A DNA stretch of 64,000 nt from an uncultured Flavonifractor sp. (GCA_944385585.1 CALWXU010000001.1:54240-118239); one strand, 5' to 3'; numbered from the stretch's first letter, positions 18,474 through 26,244 are shown. Numbers and translations are program-made. Notes: a model not told the origin generated them from the letters alone.

Positions 18474-19385
18474 ATGTATGTCATCCACGAGGGAGCCGCG
18501 CCCCACAGGCTGGACCCCAAAATGATGGGCGAATTTCGGAAGCACCTCATCCTGGAAGAAAAGAGCCAGGCCACGATTGAGAAGTATCAGCGGGATATCG
18601 GGCACTTCTTCCGCTTCTGTACGGATGGGACCTTTGGCAAAGAGGATGTCATCCAATATAAACAGTGGCTGCTGTCCCGGTACGCGGTGCGCAGCGCCGC
18701 CTCCATGCTGGCGGCGCTCAATCGCTTTCTCAGCTTTGCTGGGGCGGAGGAGTGCCGGGTGAAGCTGCCGCGGGCGCAGCAGCTGTTCTCCGACGAACAA
18801 AAGGAGTTGAGCCTGACCGAGTACCGCAAGCTGCTGGAAACGGCCCGGGCGAGGGGAGAGAGCCGCCTCTACCTGGTGCTCCAGACCATCTGCGCTACGG
18901 GGATTCGGGTGGGGGAGCTGCGGAGCATCACGCTGGAGGCGGTCCAATCGGGCTGCGCTGTGGTCCGCAACAAGGGAAAGACCCGGGTGGTCCTGCTCCC
19001 CGGCTCCTTGTGCGAATCCCTGCTCCGATATGCCGAGGAGCAGGACATTCACACGGGGGTGGTCTTTGTCACTCGGAGCGGGCGGCCTCTGGACCGGAGC
19101 AATATCTGGACGTCCATGCGCCGGCTGTGCCGGGAGGCCGGCATTGCCGAGGGGAAGGGCTTCCCGCACAACCTGCGCCACCTGTTTGCCCGCAGCTTCT
19201 ATGAACAGGAAAAGGATATCACGCACCTGGCGGATATCCTTGGGCATACCAGCATCAATACAACCCGGCTTTATGTGGCCTCCAGCGGCGCCAGGCACCG
19301 CGCACAGCTCGAGACGCTCCGCCTGACGGAGAGCTACCGGCCTGAAAAACAACATAATATTAAATTATGTTGTTTTGTTATATAA
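18474..19385 (+). CDS. Tyrosine recombinase, probable flagellar-switch invertase
   Basis: 303 residues from ATG 18474, with AGGAGG at 18460-18465. An N-terminal SAM-like core-binding domain (about 10-95, LILEEKSQATIEKYQRDIGH) precedes the catalytic domain. All active-site residues are present: R145 (ATGIRVGEL), K169 (NKGKT), H232 and R235 (HNLRH), H258 (LGHTS) and nucleophile Y267 (TRLYV). It stands alone with no phage, transposon or conjugation genes nearby. Its last 14 or so codons contain one of two inverted recombination-site candidates, the other lying 245 bp on in front of flgB. The parallel with RecV and the C. difficile flagellar switch makes a local DNA invertase the best guess. A distant XerC/D-like or integron-like role is less likely because the sites are adjacent. 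Confidence 0.9.
   Translation: MYVIHEGAAPHRLDPKMMGEFRKHLILEEKSQATIEKYQRDIGHFFRFCTDGTFGKEDVIQYKQWLLSRYAVRSAASMLAALNRFLSFAGAEECRVKLPRAQQLFSDEQKELSLTEYRKLLETARARGESRLYLVLQTICATGIRVGELRSITLEAVQSGCAVVRNKGKTRVVLLPGSLCESLLRYAEEQDIHTGVVFVTRSGRPLDRSNIWTSMRRLCREAGIAEGKGFPHNLRHLFARSFYEQEKDITHLADILGHTSINTTRLYVASSGARHRAQLETLRLTESYRPEKQHNIKLCCFVI
19346..19376. repeat. Left recombination site of the invertible segment
   Basis: Perfect 13-bp palindromic arms surround the 5-bp spacer ATTAA at 19359-19363. The inner 19 bases (19352-19370) read ACATAATATTAAATTATGT, the exact reverse complement of the inner 19 bases of the right site. The site overlaps codons near the end of the recombinase gene and, being followed by TTTTGTTATA, may double as its terminator. 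Arms plus asymmetric spacer is the layout of tyrosine-recombinase core sites. Confidence 0.85.
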
Positions 19386-19501
19386 GAAAAAATATATAAA
19401 ATTTTTATATTTTGTCCCGTTTTAGAAGGGGAAAATTTATATAAAATTATTAAAATGTTTCTACAAAAGTTATAAGCCAATGTTTTTGTTTGTTTTTTTA
19501 C

Positions 19502-19530
19502 TTGCCATTCAAAGGAAAATGCGCTATAGT
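19502..19530 (+). promoter_or_regulatory. Housekeeping-type promoter driving the flagellar operon
   Basis: TTGCCA (19502-19507), a 17-base spacer and TATAGT (19525-19530) match the vegetative sigma consensus at nine of twelve positions with optimal spacing. Transcription would start near 19537 and give a leader of about 150 bases to flgB. No flagellar-sigma motif was seen here, as expected for an early operon that itself encodes sigma-28. Confidence 0.8.
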
Positions 19531-19562
19531 TATGTCGAGATATGAGACGTTTCGTCGAAATC

Positions 19563-19575
19563 CTACTTATAGTAG
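19563..19575 (+). repeat. Small palindrome in the flagellar leader
   Basis: CTACT-TAT-AGTAG lies between the promoter and the right recombination site. It could be a protein-binding site or a short RNA hairpin; a second small hairpin (GACG-TTT-CGTC, 19546-19556) lies just before it. Function unknown. Confidence 0.35.
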
Positions 19576-19590
19576 ATTTAGTTCCTATTT

Positions 19591-19621
19591 ATTACTACAT
19601 AATTTAATATTATGTAGTAAT
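19591..19621. repeat. Right recombination site of the invertible segment
   Basis: Perfect 13-bp palindromic arms around the spacer TTAAT (19604-19608). Its inner 19 bases (19597-19615) are the exact reverse complement of those of the left site. The outer six arm bases differ between the two sites except at two symmetric positions, so each site is independently palindromic rather than a simple copy. It falls in the transcribed leader of flgB. Confidence 0.85.
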
Positions 19622-19639
19622 TAGCCGCCCGCCGTGCCA

Positions 19640-19658
19640 GCCGCCGGTTTTGGGCGGC
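19640..19658 (+). promoter_or_regulatory. GC-rich leader hairpin just before the flgB ribosome site
   Basis: GCCGCC (19640-19645) can pair with GGCGGC (19653-19658), ending about 15 bases before the ribosome-binding site GAGGAGAGAGG (19673-19683). It lies outside the invertible segment and would be made in both states. It could affect translation or act as an attenuator; no T-run follows directly. I saw no recognisable c-di-GMP riboswitch in the leader. Confidence 0.4.
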
Positions 19659-19690
19659 GGTGTTACTTTATTGAGGAGAGAGGCGTTTTT

Positions 19691-20074
19691 ATGGAAGGTT
19701 TAACCAGCAATTCGGCCCTGATGCTCCAGCAGTCGATGCGCTTTCTGTGGACCAAGCAGGCCTGTATCCTTGACAACATCGCCAATGTGGAGACGCCGGG
19801 CTATCAGCGGAAATACGCCACCTTTGAGGAGGCGCTGGACGGGGCCATCCGGGAGGCCGCCGGGGACGGCTCCGGCTCCGCCGGGATGCGGGAGGCCATT
19901 GCCGGCGCCCAGGTTCAGGTTTATGAGGCGCCGGACAGCACCCGCATGGATGAAAATGGCGTCAATATCACCGAGCAGATGGTGGAGCTGGCCCGCAACG
20001 GCTATCAGCAGCAGTACGTGATGCAGGCCATCTCCAACGATTTCGGGATTCTGCGCACCGCCATCAGCGGCTAA
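19691..20074 (+). CDS. flgB: FlgB, flagellar proximal rod protein
   Basis: 127 residues; forms the part of the drive-shaft rod nearest the MS ring. The N-terminal helix with LDNIANVETPGYQRKY is the rod/hook-family signature, and the C-terminal helix (EQMVELARNGYQQQYVMQAI) completes the pair of coiled-coil ends. ATG 19691 is chosen over an upstream GTG at 19634, which would put coding sequence through the leader hairpin. GAGAGG lies seven bases before it. First gene of the long flagellar operon and so the direct target of the invertible promoter. Confidence 0.95.
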   Translation: MEGLTSNSALMLQQSMRFLWTKQACILDNIANVETPGYQRKYATFEEALDGAIREAAGDGSGSAGMREAIAGAQVQVYEAPDSTRMDENGVNITEQMVELARNGYQQQYVMQAISNDFGILRTAISG

Positions 20075-20088
20075 GGAGGGAGAGAGGC

Positions 20089-20535
20089 ATGGCTTTTTTA
20101 GGGTCTATGAGCATGGTGGGCTCCGGCCTGACGGCCCAGCAGCTCCGCCTGGACGTGATCTCTGAGAACGTCACCAACATCAACACCACCCGCACCGAGG
20201 GCGGCGGCGCCTACCGCCGCCAGGTGGTAGTGCTGGAGGAGGAGGGGAGCCAGTCCCGGTTTGAGCAGGCCCTGGCCCGCGCCCGGGGCGAGATCCCGGC
20301 CAACCAGGGGGGCGTCCGGGCGACCGCGATCCTGGAGGACCCCTCCGACTTCAAGCTGGTCTATGACCCCACTCATCCGGACGCCAACGCGGACGGCTAT
20401 GTGGAGATGCCAAATGTGGACCTGATCAAGGAGATTGCGGACGCCATGGCGGCCAATCAGGCGTATTCCGCGAACGTCACCGCGTTCAATACGCTCAAGC
20501 AGGTGGCGGCCAAGGGCCTGGAGATCGGCCGGTAG
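20089..20535 (+). CDS. flgC: FlgC, flagellar proximal rod protein
   Basis: 148 residues, the second proximal rod subunit. It shows the N-terminal rod motif LDVISENVTNINTTRTEGGGAYRRQ, the central VYDPTHPDANADGYVEMPNVD segment typical of FlgC, and the C-terminal helix AMAANQAYSANVTAFNTLKQ. It follows flgB by 14 bases with its own ribosome site (AAGGAGGG). Length is normal for the family. Confidence 0.97.
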   Translation: MAFLGSMSMVGSGLTAQQLRLDVISENVTNINTTRTEGGGAYRRQVVVLEEEGSQSRFEQALARARGEIPANQGGVRATAILEDPSDFKLVYDPTHPDANADGYVEMPNVDLIKEIADAMAANQAYSANVTAFNTLKQVAAKGLEIGR

Positions 20536-20580
20536 CCCGGCCTGGCGGCGGGAGCCGCTGTGTGTGAGGAGGAGTAAGAG

Positions 20581-20889
20581 ATGAATTTCCAGCCTATTGA
20601 ACCCATCCGGCCCCTGTGGGCGGAGCAGGCGGGAACCGTTGGCGCCCAGAGCGGCCAGCGGCAGCAGCCTACGCTGTTTTCCGATGTGCTCCAGTCCGTG
20701 GTGGATAACGCCCGGGAGGCGGAGAACGCCAGGAGTGAGGCGGAGTACCTGCTGGCCACCGGCCAGATGGACAACCCTTCGGAATATATGGTGGCGGCCA
20801 GCCAGGCAGAGCTGTCTGTGTCCCTGCTGATGCAGCTGCGTAACCGCGCCCTGGACGCCTACAGCGAGATTATGCGCATGAGCATCTAA
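20581..20889 (+). CDS. fliE: FliE, MS ring-rod junction protein
   Basis: 102 residues. The family's core is clear: FSDVLQSVVDNAREAENARS, then YLLATGQMDNPSEYMVAASQAELSV and LLMQLRNRALDAYSEIMRM at the C-terminus. FliE is an early export substrate that joins the MS ring to the rod. The gene lies 45 bases after flgC behind GAGGAGGAG and precedes fliF, the standard order. Confidence 0.97.
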   Translation: MNFQPIEPIRPLWAEQAGTVGAQSGQRQQPTLFSDVLQSVVDNAREAENARSEAEYLLATGQMDNPSEYMVAASQAELSVSLLMQLRNRALDAYSEIMRMSI

Positions 20890-20923
20890 GTCCAAAAACA
20901 CGCCATGGCCGGGGGTTATCGCC

Positions 20924-22528
20924 TTGCAAGAAAAACTCAAACAGATACCTGAAAAACTGAAAAGCTGGTGGAAAAGCACTGCAAAAAAGACCAAGCTGAT
21001 CATGGGCGGTGGTCTTGTTGCAGTGCTTGTTTTTCTGGTGGTAATAATTGCCATTCTTTCCAATCGCCCGTATGCCACCCTGTTTACCGGCTTGAACCAG
21101 ACCGAGCTGAACGAGATTGTCACCTACCTGTCGGACAACGGCATCACGGACTACCGCATCGAGGGGAACGACACGGTGCTGGTACCGGAGGCCCAGGTAT
21201 ACCAGCTTAAGGCCGACCTGGCCATGGAGAGCTATCCCACCAGCGGCTACGGCTACGAGCTCTACCTCAATAATGTGGGCAGCCTGACCACGGAGTCGGA
21301 GCGGATTCAGCTCCAGCTCTACGACCTGCAGGAGAACCTGGCGGCCACCATCCGCTGCTTTGACAATGTGGAGGACGCCACGGTCAACCTGACCCCCGGC
21401 TCGGACAACACCTACATCCTGGACAGCAGCAACATCATTGAGGCCGCGGCGTCGGTGACGGTGACCATGCGGGAGGGCACCATGCTCACCGACCAGCAGG
21501 CCCAGGCCATCCGCAACCTGGTCAGCGGGGCGGTGCAGAACCTGTCCGTGGAGAGCGTGAACATCCAGGACACCATGGGCAACACCTACACCACCGGGGA
21601 CACCCTGACCAACATCCAGGACGTGTCCGACCTGAAGCTGCGGCTGGAGGAGCAGGTGAACAACCGGGTCCGCACCCAGGTGCTGCAGGCCCTGGTCCCC
21701 CTCTACGGGGAGGAGAATGTCCGGGTCAGCGTCAACAGCGTGGTGGACGTGGACCGGCGGTACACCGACTCCACCAACTACAGCCAGGAGGAGGGGGACA
21801 CCGACGGTCGGGGGATCATCGGCACCGAGATCTGGAACGACGAGGTCGTCCGGGGTACCGAGGACACCGTGGGCGGCGTGGTGGGCACCGAGACCAACTC
21901 GGACATCAACACCTATGTCAATGAGCAGCTCACCCCCGACGGCACCGAGAGCGTGATCAGCTCTTCGGGAGAGCGGGACTACCTGGTGGACGAGACCAAC
22001 CAGCAGGTGGAGCACCTGGCCGGCACAGTCAGCGACCTGATGGTGTCGGTGACCATCAACCAGACCACGGCGGGGGAGGAGAACATTGCCGACCTGACCA
22101 CCCACGTGGCCCGGGCCGCGGGCATCACCGCGCAGGACCAGGCGGACAAGATCTCCATCCTGGTGCAGCCCTTCTACGAGCCGCCCACGGCGCCCATCCC
22201 GGTGCCGGAGGGGGTCCCCATGTGGGTGATTTACGCGGCGCTGGGCGGCCTGGCCCTGTTTGTCGTGCTGCTGGTGATCATCCTGCTGGTGCTGCGCCGG
22301 CGGCGGAAGAAGCGGCAGAAGCAGCTGGCTGAGGAGCTGGCCGCGGCACAGGCGGCCAACATGGCGCTGACGCCGGAGCAGCCCAGAGAGGGCGCCGTCC
22401 TGATGGAGATGTCCACGGAGAAGAGCATGGAGCTGCGCAAGGACGTGCGGAAGTTCGCCGAGGAGAATCCGGAGATCGCGGCTCAGATGGTGAAGAGCTG
22501 GCTGAGAGAGGGGGGTGACGGGGCATGA
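20924..22528 (+). CDS. fliF: FliF, flagellar MS-ring protein
   Basis: 534 residues forming the membrane ring on which the motor is built. A first membrane helix (about 25-46), the ring-building segments (YATLFTGLNQTELNEIVTYL onward, conserved SYPTSGYGYELY region) and a variable collar are followed by a second membrane helix (about 427-450). The basic cytosolic tail ends in KSWLREGG, the FliG-binding region. The start is TTG 20924, with only a weak GGGGG upstream. It overlaps fliG by four bases, so translation is coupled. Length is close to typical. Confidence 0.97.
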   Translation: MQEKLKQIPEKLKSWWKSTAKKTKLIMGGGLVAVLVFLVVIIAILSNRPYATLFTGLNQTELNEIVTYLSDNGITDYRIEGNDTVLVPEAQVYQLKADLAMESYPTSGYGYELYLNNVGSLTTESERIQLQLYDLQENLAATIRCFDNVEDATVNLTPGSDNTYILDSSNIIEAAASVTVTMREGTMLTDQQAQAIRNLVSGAVQNLSVESVNIQDTMGNTYTTGDTLTNIQDVSDLKLRLEEQVNNRVRTQVLQALVPLYGEENVRVSVNSVVDVDRRYTDSTNYSQEEGDTDGRGIIGTEIWNDEVVRGTEDTVGGVVGTETNSDINTYVNEQLTPDGTESVISSSGERDYLVDETNQQVEHLAGTVSDLMVSVTINQTTAGEENIADLTTHVARAAGITAQDQADKISILVQPFYEPPTAPIPVPEGVPMWVIYAALGGLALFVVLLVIILLVLRRRRKKRQKQLAEELAAAQAANMALTPEQPREGAVLMEMSTEKSMELRKDVRKFAEENPEIAAQMVKSWLREGGDGA

Positions 22529-23616
22529 GCAAGGCTTCCGCTGCCAGGCAGGCCGCCGAACAGGCGGAGCCTGTGGTACAGACCCCCGCGCCGGCCAAGC
22601 CGGTCCCCCATCCGGCGGACAAGCTCACCCGCCAGCAGAAGGCGGCGGCGGTGATCGTCTCCCTCGGGGCGGAGAAGGCGTCCCAGCTCTACCAGTACAT
22701 GGACCCGGAGGACGTGGAGCAGCTCACCCTGGAGGTGGCCAAGCTGGGGTACATCGACTCGGACACCACCGAGGATGTGCTCAACGAGTACTACCAGATG
22801 TGCATGACCAACAAGGCCGTCACCGAGGGCGGGCTGGAGTACGCCCGGGCCGTGCTGGAGAAGGCCTTTGGCCAGCAGACGGCGGAGAGCCTGCTGGAAA
22901 AGGTGACCAAGTCCCTGAAGAACCGGGAGTTCGCCTTCCTGAACAAGGCCGATGAGAAGTCCCTCTACGCCGCCCTCCAGCATGAGCGCCCCCAGACCAT
23001 CGCCCTGGTCCTGTCCTACGTGGACCCGGACAAGGCGGCGGCGGTGATCGAGGAGCTGGACGACGACCGGCAGGTACAGGTGATCAAGAATATCGCCACC
23101 ATGGAGAGCGCCTCCCCGGTCGCGGTGAAGCTGATCGAGGCGGAGATGGAGAAGAAGTTCTCCAGCCTGATGACCACCAGCAACGTGAAGGTGGGCGGCA
23201 TCGACTACGTGGCCGATGTGATGAACAACCTGGACCGCTCCAACGAGAAGAGCATCTTCGACCACCTGTCCGTCCACGACGCCGAGCTGGCCGACGAGAT
23301 CCGCAAGCGGATGTTTGTGTTCGAGGACATCATCACCATGGACGACCGCTCGGTGCAGCGCTTCCTGCGGGACTGCGACCCCAAGGACCTGGTGCTGGCC
23401 CTCAAGGGCTCCAACGCGGAGGTGTCCAACAAGATTCTCACCAACATGTCCACCCGTATGGCCCAGAGCATCCGGGACGACCTGGAGATTACCACCAACG
23501 TGCGCATCCGCGACGTGGAGGAGGCCCAGCAGAGGATTGTGGGCGTCATCCGCGACCTGGAGGAGCGCAACGAGCTGATCATTCTCAAGGGCGGAAAGGA
23601 CGATATCATTGCCTAA
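22525..23616 (+). CDS. fliG: FliG, motor switch/torque protein
   Basis: 363 residues. An N-terminal extension of about 30 alanine/proline-rich residues precedes the regular protein (LTRQQKAAAVIVSLGAEKAS). The middle domain with the EHPQTIALVL-like motif (QHERPQTIALVLSY) and the C-terminal domain with charged torque-helix residues (DDRSVQRFLRDCDPKDLVLALKG) are intact. FliG sits on the cytoplasmic face of FliF and contacts MotA. It overlaps fliF by 4 bases and fliH by 8. Confidence 0.98.
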   Translation: MSKASAARQAAEQAEPVVQTPAPAKPVPHPADKLTRQQKAAAVIVSLGAEKASQLYQYMDPEDVEQLTLEVAKLGYIDSDTTEDVLNEYYQMCMTNKAVTEGGLEYARAVLEKAFGQQTAESLLEKVTKSLKNREFAFLNKADEKSLYAALQHERPQTIALVLSYVDPDKAAAVIEELDDDRQVQVIKNIATMESASPVAVKLIEAEMEKKFSSLMTTSNVKVGGIDYVADVMNNLDRSNEKSIFDHLSVHDAELADEIRKRMFVFEDIITMDDRSVQRFLRDCDPKDLVLALKGSNAEVSNKILTNMSTRMAQSIRDDLEITTNVRIRDVEEAQQRIVGVIRDLEERNELIILKGGKDDIIA

Positions 23617-24409
23617 CATTTGGAAAAGCTTTTTGCGGCCCAAGGCGGACCCCTACCGTTTCCCCGACGCGGAGGAGCTGGTAGAGGAGGAGCCGGAGCA
23701 GGAGCCGGAGCCAGAACCGGAACCGGAGGAGCCCCAGGCCCCGCCGGCGGACGAGGAGGCGGACTCCGGTGTTCCCGATGTTATCAGCTTCGCCCAGGTC
23801 CAGGCCGAGAAAATCCTGGCCGACGCCAGGCGGCAGGCAGAGGAGCTGAAAACCCAGGCCCTGACCCAGGCCCAGGCGGAGATCGACCAGGCCAAGGCGG
23901 AGGGGCGGGACGACGGCTACCGCCAGGGGTACCAGGACGGCCTGGGCCAGGCCAGGGTGGAGGTCCAGAACCAGGTGCGGGAGCAGCAGGCGCGGGACGC
24001 GGAGCGGGTGGAGGAATTCCTCCAATCCGCCGACCGGGCCAGAGAGGAGATGCTCCGGCAGACCCGGGCGGAGCTGTGCGACCTGTCCATCGCCGTGGCG
24101 GAGAAGATCATCCACGTCAGCCTCAAGAGCAGCCGGGAGGTCATTGAGCGCATGATCCAGGTGGCCGCCGAGAAGCTCAAGCGGCGGGAGTGGGTCCACA
24201 TCTACATCGGCGGGGTGGACGCCCGCACGGCGGCCCAGATCGCGCCGGAGCTCACCGCCTCCCTGGCCGGCCTGTCCGACCACATCAAGATCATCCCCAT
24301 GCCGGAGGACGAGTCCGGCACCTGCATCCTGGAGATGCCGGACGAGATCATCGACGCCAGCGTCTCCACCCAGCTGCAGAACATCAGAGACCTGGTGGGA
24401 GAGGCATAA
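23609..24409 (+). CDS. fliH: FliH, flagellar export ATPase regulator
   Basis: 266 residues, TTG start overlapping the fliG end by eight bases. A glutamate/proline-rich N-terminal region (residues about 20-55) is followed by a long coiled coil with glycine-containing repeats (GRDDGYRQGYQDGLGQ) and the globular C-domain (AVAEKIIHVSLKSSREVIERM). FliH dimers hold FliI away from or onto the export gate. The family is confirmed by position before fliI and by this domain order. Confidence 0.92.
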   Translation: MPNIWKSFLRPKADPYRFPDAEELVEEEPEQEPEPEPEPEEPQAPPADEEADSGVPDVISFAQVQAEKILADARRQAEELKTQALTQAQAEIDQAKAEGRDDGYRQGYQDGLGQARVEVQNQVREQQARDAERVEEFLQSADRAREEMLRQTRAELCDLSIAVAEKIIHVSLKSSREVIERMIQVAAEKLKRREWVHIYIGGVDARTAAQIAPELTASLAGLSDHIKIIPMPEDESGTCILEMPDEIIDASVSTQLQNIRDLVGEA

Positions 24410-24445
24410 ATTGACCCCGCTATCCCCGTAAGGAGCAAGAACGCC

Positions 24446-25747
24446 ATGTTTCAGGACCTGATCCGCCAAATTCAACAGGCCGAGACTGTCAGCTACACCG
24501 GCAAGATCGAGAACATCGTGGGCATGTCCATCGAGGCGTCCGGCGGCCGGGCGGCGGTGGGGGACATCTGCCAGATCTACAGCGGCGAGTCCGGCGGCCA
24601 GGTGATGGCCGAGGTGGTGGGCTTCAAGAACGACCGCATCCTCCTGATGCCATACGCCAACATGAGCGGCATCTCGGCGGGCAACTTCGTGCGCAACACC
24701 GGCCGGCGGCTGAGTTTGACGGTGGGCCCCTTCCTCCGGGGCCGGGTGATCAACGCCCTGGGGCAGCCCATCGACGGCAAGGGCCCCTTCGAGGGGGGCG
24801 TCCCCTTCTGCGTGGAGGGGGGGCAGTACATCAACCCCATGGCCCGCCCCCCTATCCGGGAGCGGATGGAGTTCGGGGTGAAGGCCATCGACAGCATGCT
24901 CACCATCGGCAAGGGCCAGCGTATCGGCATCTTCGCCGGCTCCGGCGTGGGCAAGAGCACCCTGATGGGGATGATCGCCAAGAACGTGAAGGCGGACATC
25001 AACGTCATCGCCCTGGTGGGCGAGCGCGGCCGTGAGGTTGTGGAGTTCATGGAAAAGGACCTGGGCCCCGAGGGCATGGCCCGCTCCGTGCTGGTGGTTG
25101 CCACCTCCGACCAGCCGGCCATGCTGCGCAAGCAGTGCCCCACGGTGGCCACCGGCATCGCCGAGTACTTCCGGGACCAGGGGTACGACGTGCTGCTGAT
25201 GATGGACTCCCTGACCCGCTTCGCCATGGCCCAGCGGGAGGTGGGCCTGGCGGTGGGGGAGCCGCCGGTGGCCCGGGGCTACACCCCCTCCATCTACGCC
25301 GAGCTGCCCAAGCTGCTGGAGCGCAGCGGCAACTTCCAGAAGGGCTCCATCACCGGCGTCTACACCGTGCTGGTGGAGGGCGACGACACCAACGAGCCCA
25401 TCGCCGACACGGTGCGGGGCATCCTGGACGGGCACATCGTCCTCTCCCGGCGGCTGGCCAACGCCAACCACTTCCCGGCCATCGACATCGGGGCCAGCAT
25501 CTCCCGTCTGATGGCGGACATCGTCTCCGATGAGCACAAGCGGCTGGCCGCCCGCATCCGGGACGTGATGGGGGTATACGAAAAGAATTCGGACCTGGTG
25601 TCCATCGGCGCGTACAAGGCGGGCACCAACCCCAAGCTGGACTACGCCTTGAGCAAGATCGACGGCATCGAGCAGTTCCTCATGCAGGGCGTCGACGAGG
25701 CGTTCAGCTATGAGGAGGATCTGGAGCTGATGCGCAAGCTGCTGTAA
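24446..25747 (+). CDS. fliI: FliI, flagellar type III export ATPase
   Basis: 433 residues. The Walker A motif GIFAGSGVGKSTLMG (around residue 170), Walker B segment DVLLMMDSLTRFAMAQRE and the AVGEPPVARGYTPS loop identify the F1-beta-like export ATPase. It drives unfolding and delivery of rod, hook and filament subunits. AAGGAG precedes ATG 24446. Flanked by fliH and fliJ, its partners. Full length. Confidence 0.98.
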   Translation: MFQDLIRQIQQAETVSYTGKIENIVGMSIEASGGRAAVGDICQIYSGESGGQVMAEVVGFKNDRILLMPYANMSGISAGNFVRNTGRRLSLTVGPFLRGRVINALGQPIDGKGPFEGGVPFCVEGGQYINPMARPPIRERMEFGVKAIDSMLTIGKGQRIGIFAGSGVGKSTLMGMIAKNVKADINVIALVGERGREVVEFMEKDLGPEGMARSVLVVATSDQPAMLRKQCPTVATGIAEYFRDQGYDVLLMMDSLTRFAMAQREVGLAVGEPPVARGYTPSIYAELPKLLERSGNFQKGSITGVYTVLVEGDDTNEPIADTVRGILDGHIVLSRRLANANHFPAIDIGASISRLMADIVSDEHKRLAARIRDVMGVYEKNSDLVSIGAYKAGTNPKLDYALSKIDGIEQFLMQGVDEAFSYEEDLELMRKLL

Positions 25748-25791
25748 GGGCGGCGGCATCCACCCGCCGGAAAGAGAGTGTGTGACCCTCC

Positions 25792-26244
25792 ATGAAGAAG
25801 TTCCAATTCAACCTGGACAATGTGCTGGACTACAAGCAGCAGGTGCTGGAGAACCTCCAGAACGAACACAGCGTACTGCTCCAGCGGGTGCGCCGCCAGG
25901 AGGAGCTGATCGCCGGGCTGGAGGCGGACTACGCCGCCCTCAACCAGGAGTTCCGCCAGGCGGAGCGGGAGGGCATCACCATCGCCGACGCCCGGGCCTA
26001 CGAGATGGGCCTGCGGGCCCAGGAAAAGACCATCCAGGCCGAGTACAGGCGGCTGGAGCAGCTCCAGGCCGAGGCCGAGCGCAAGCGGGAGCAGGTGGTG
26101 GCCGCCCGGCAGGAGACCGCCGCCCTGGAGAAGCTGAAGGACAAGAAGCTGGAGGACTATCGGAAGATGGTCCAGAAGGGCGAGGAGCAGTTCATTGACG
26201 AGCTGGTCTCCACCGTCCGGGTGATGAACGCCGGCGCGCCCTGA
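25792..26244 (+). CDS. fliJ: FliJ, flagellar export chaperone/coiled-coil stalk
   Basis: 150 residues, almost entirely one heptad-rich antiparallel coiled coil (FQFNLDNVLDYKQQVLENLQ start, typical of FliJ). It acts like the gamma stalk of the FliI hexamer and links it to FlhA. It lies 44 bases after fliI. Sequence conservation in this family is low, so the call rests on the N-terminal pattern, size and position. Confidence 0.92.
   Translation: MKKFQFNLDNVLDYKQQVLENLQNEHSVLLQRVRRQEELIAGLEADYAALNQEFRQAEREGITIADARAYEMGLRAQEKTIQAEYRRLEQLQAEAERKREQVVAARQETAALEKLKDKKLEDYRKMVQKGEEQFIDELVSTVRVMNAGAP

Larger units (their letters stand above)
19359..19608. other. Predicted invertible promoter segment (flagellar switch)
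   Basis: About 250 bp between the two spacers, AT-rich in a GC-rich chromosome, lying directly between a tyrosine recombinase and the flagellar operon. The bounding sites are in opposite orientation, which gives inversion rather than excision. It contains TTGCCA-N17-TATAGT facing flgB in the present orientation. On the other strand there is a weaker TTGTAG-N17-TATATA (19438-19466) that would face flgB after inversion. The orientation here is predicted ON. No open reading frame of note lies inside. Inversion itself is inferred, not observed. Confidence 0.82.

Noticed and set aside
19346-19376. Left palindrome as nothing more than the recombinase terminator
   Set aside because: It may also terminate, but the 19-bp exact inverted match to a second palindrome before flgB is too specific for that alone.
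19634-19690. GTG start adding 19 residues to FlgB
   Set aside because: It would run through the leader hairpin and ribosome site; ATG 19691 fits the family's N-terminus.
19537-19690. Cyclic-di-GMP riboswitch before flgB
   Set aside because: I looked because C. difficile has one here, but the conserved GEMM-type core sequences are not present.
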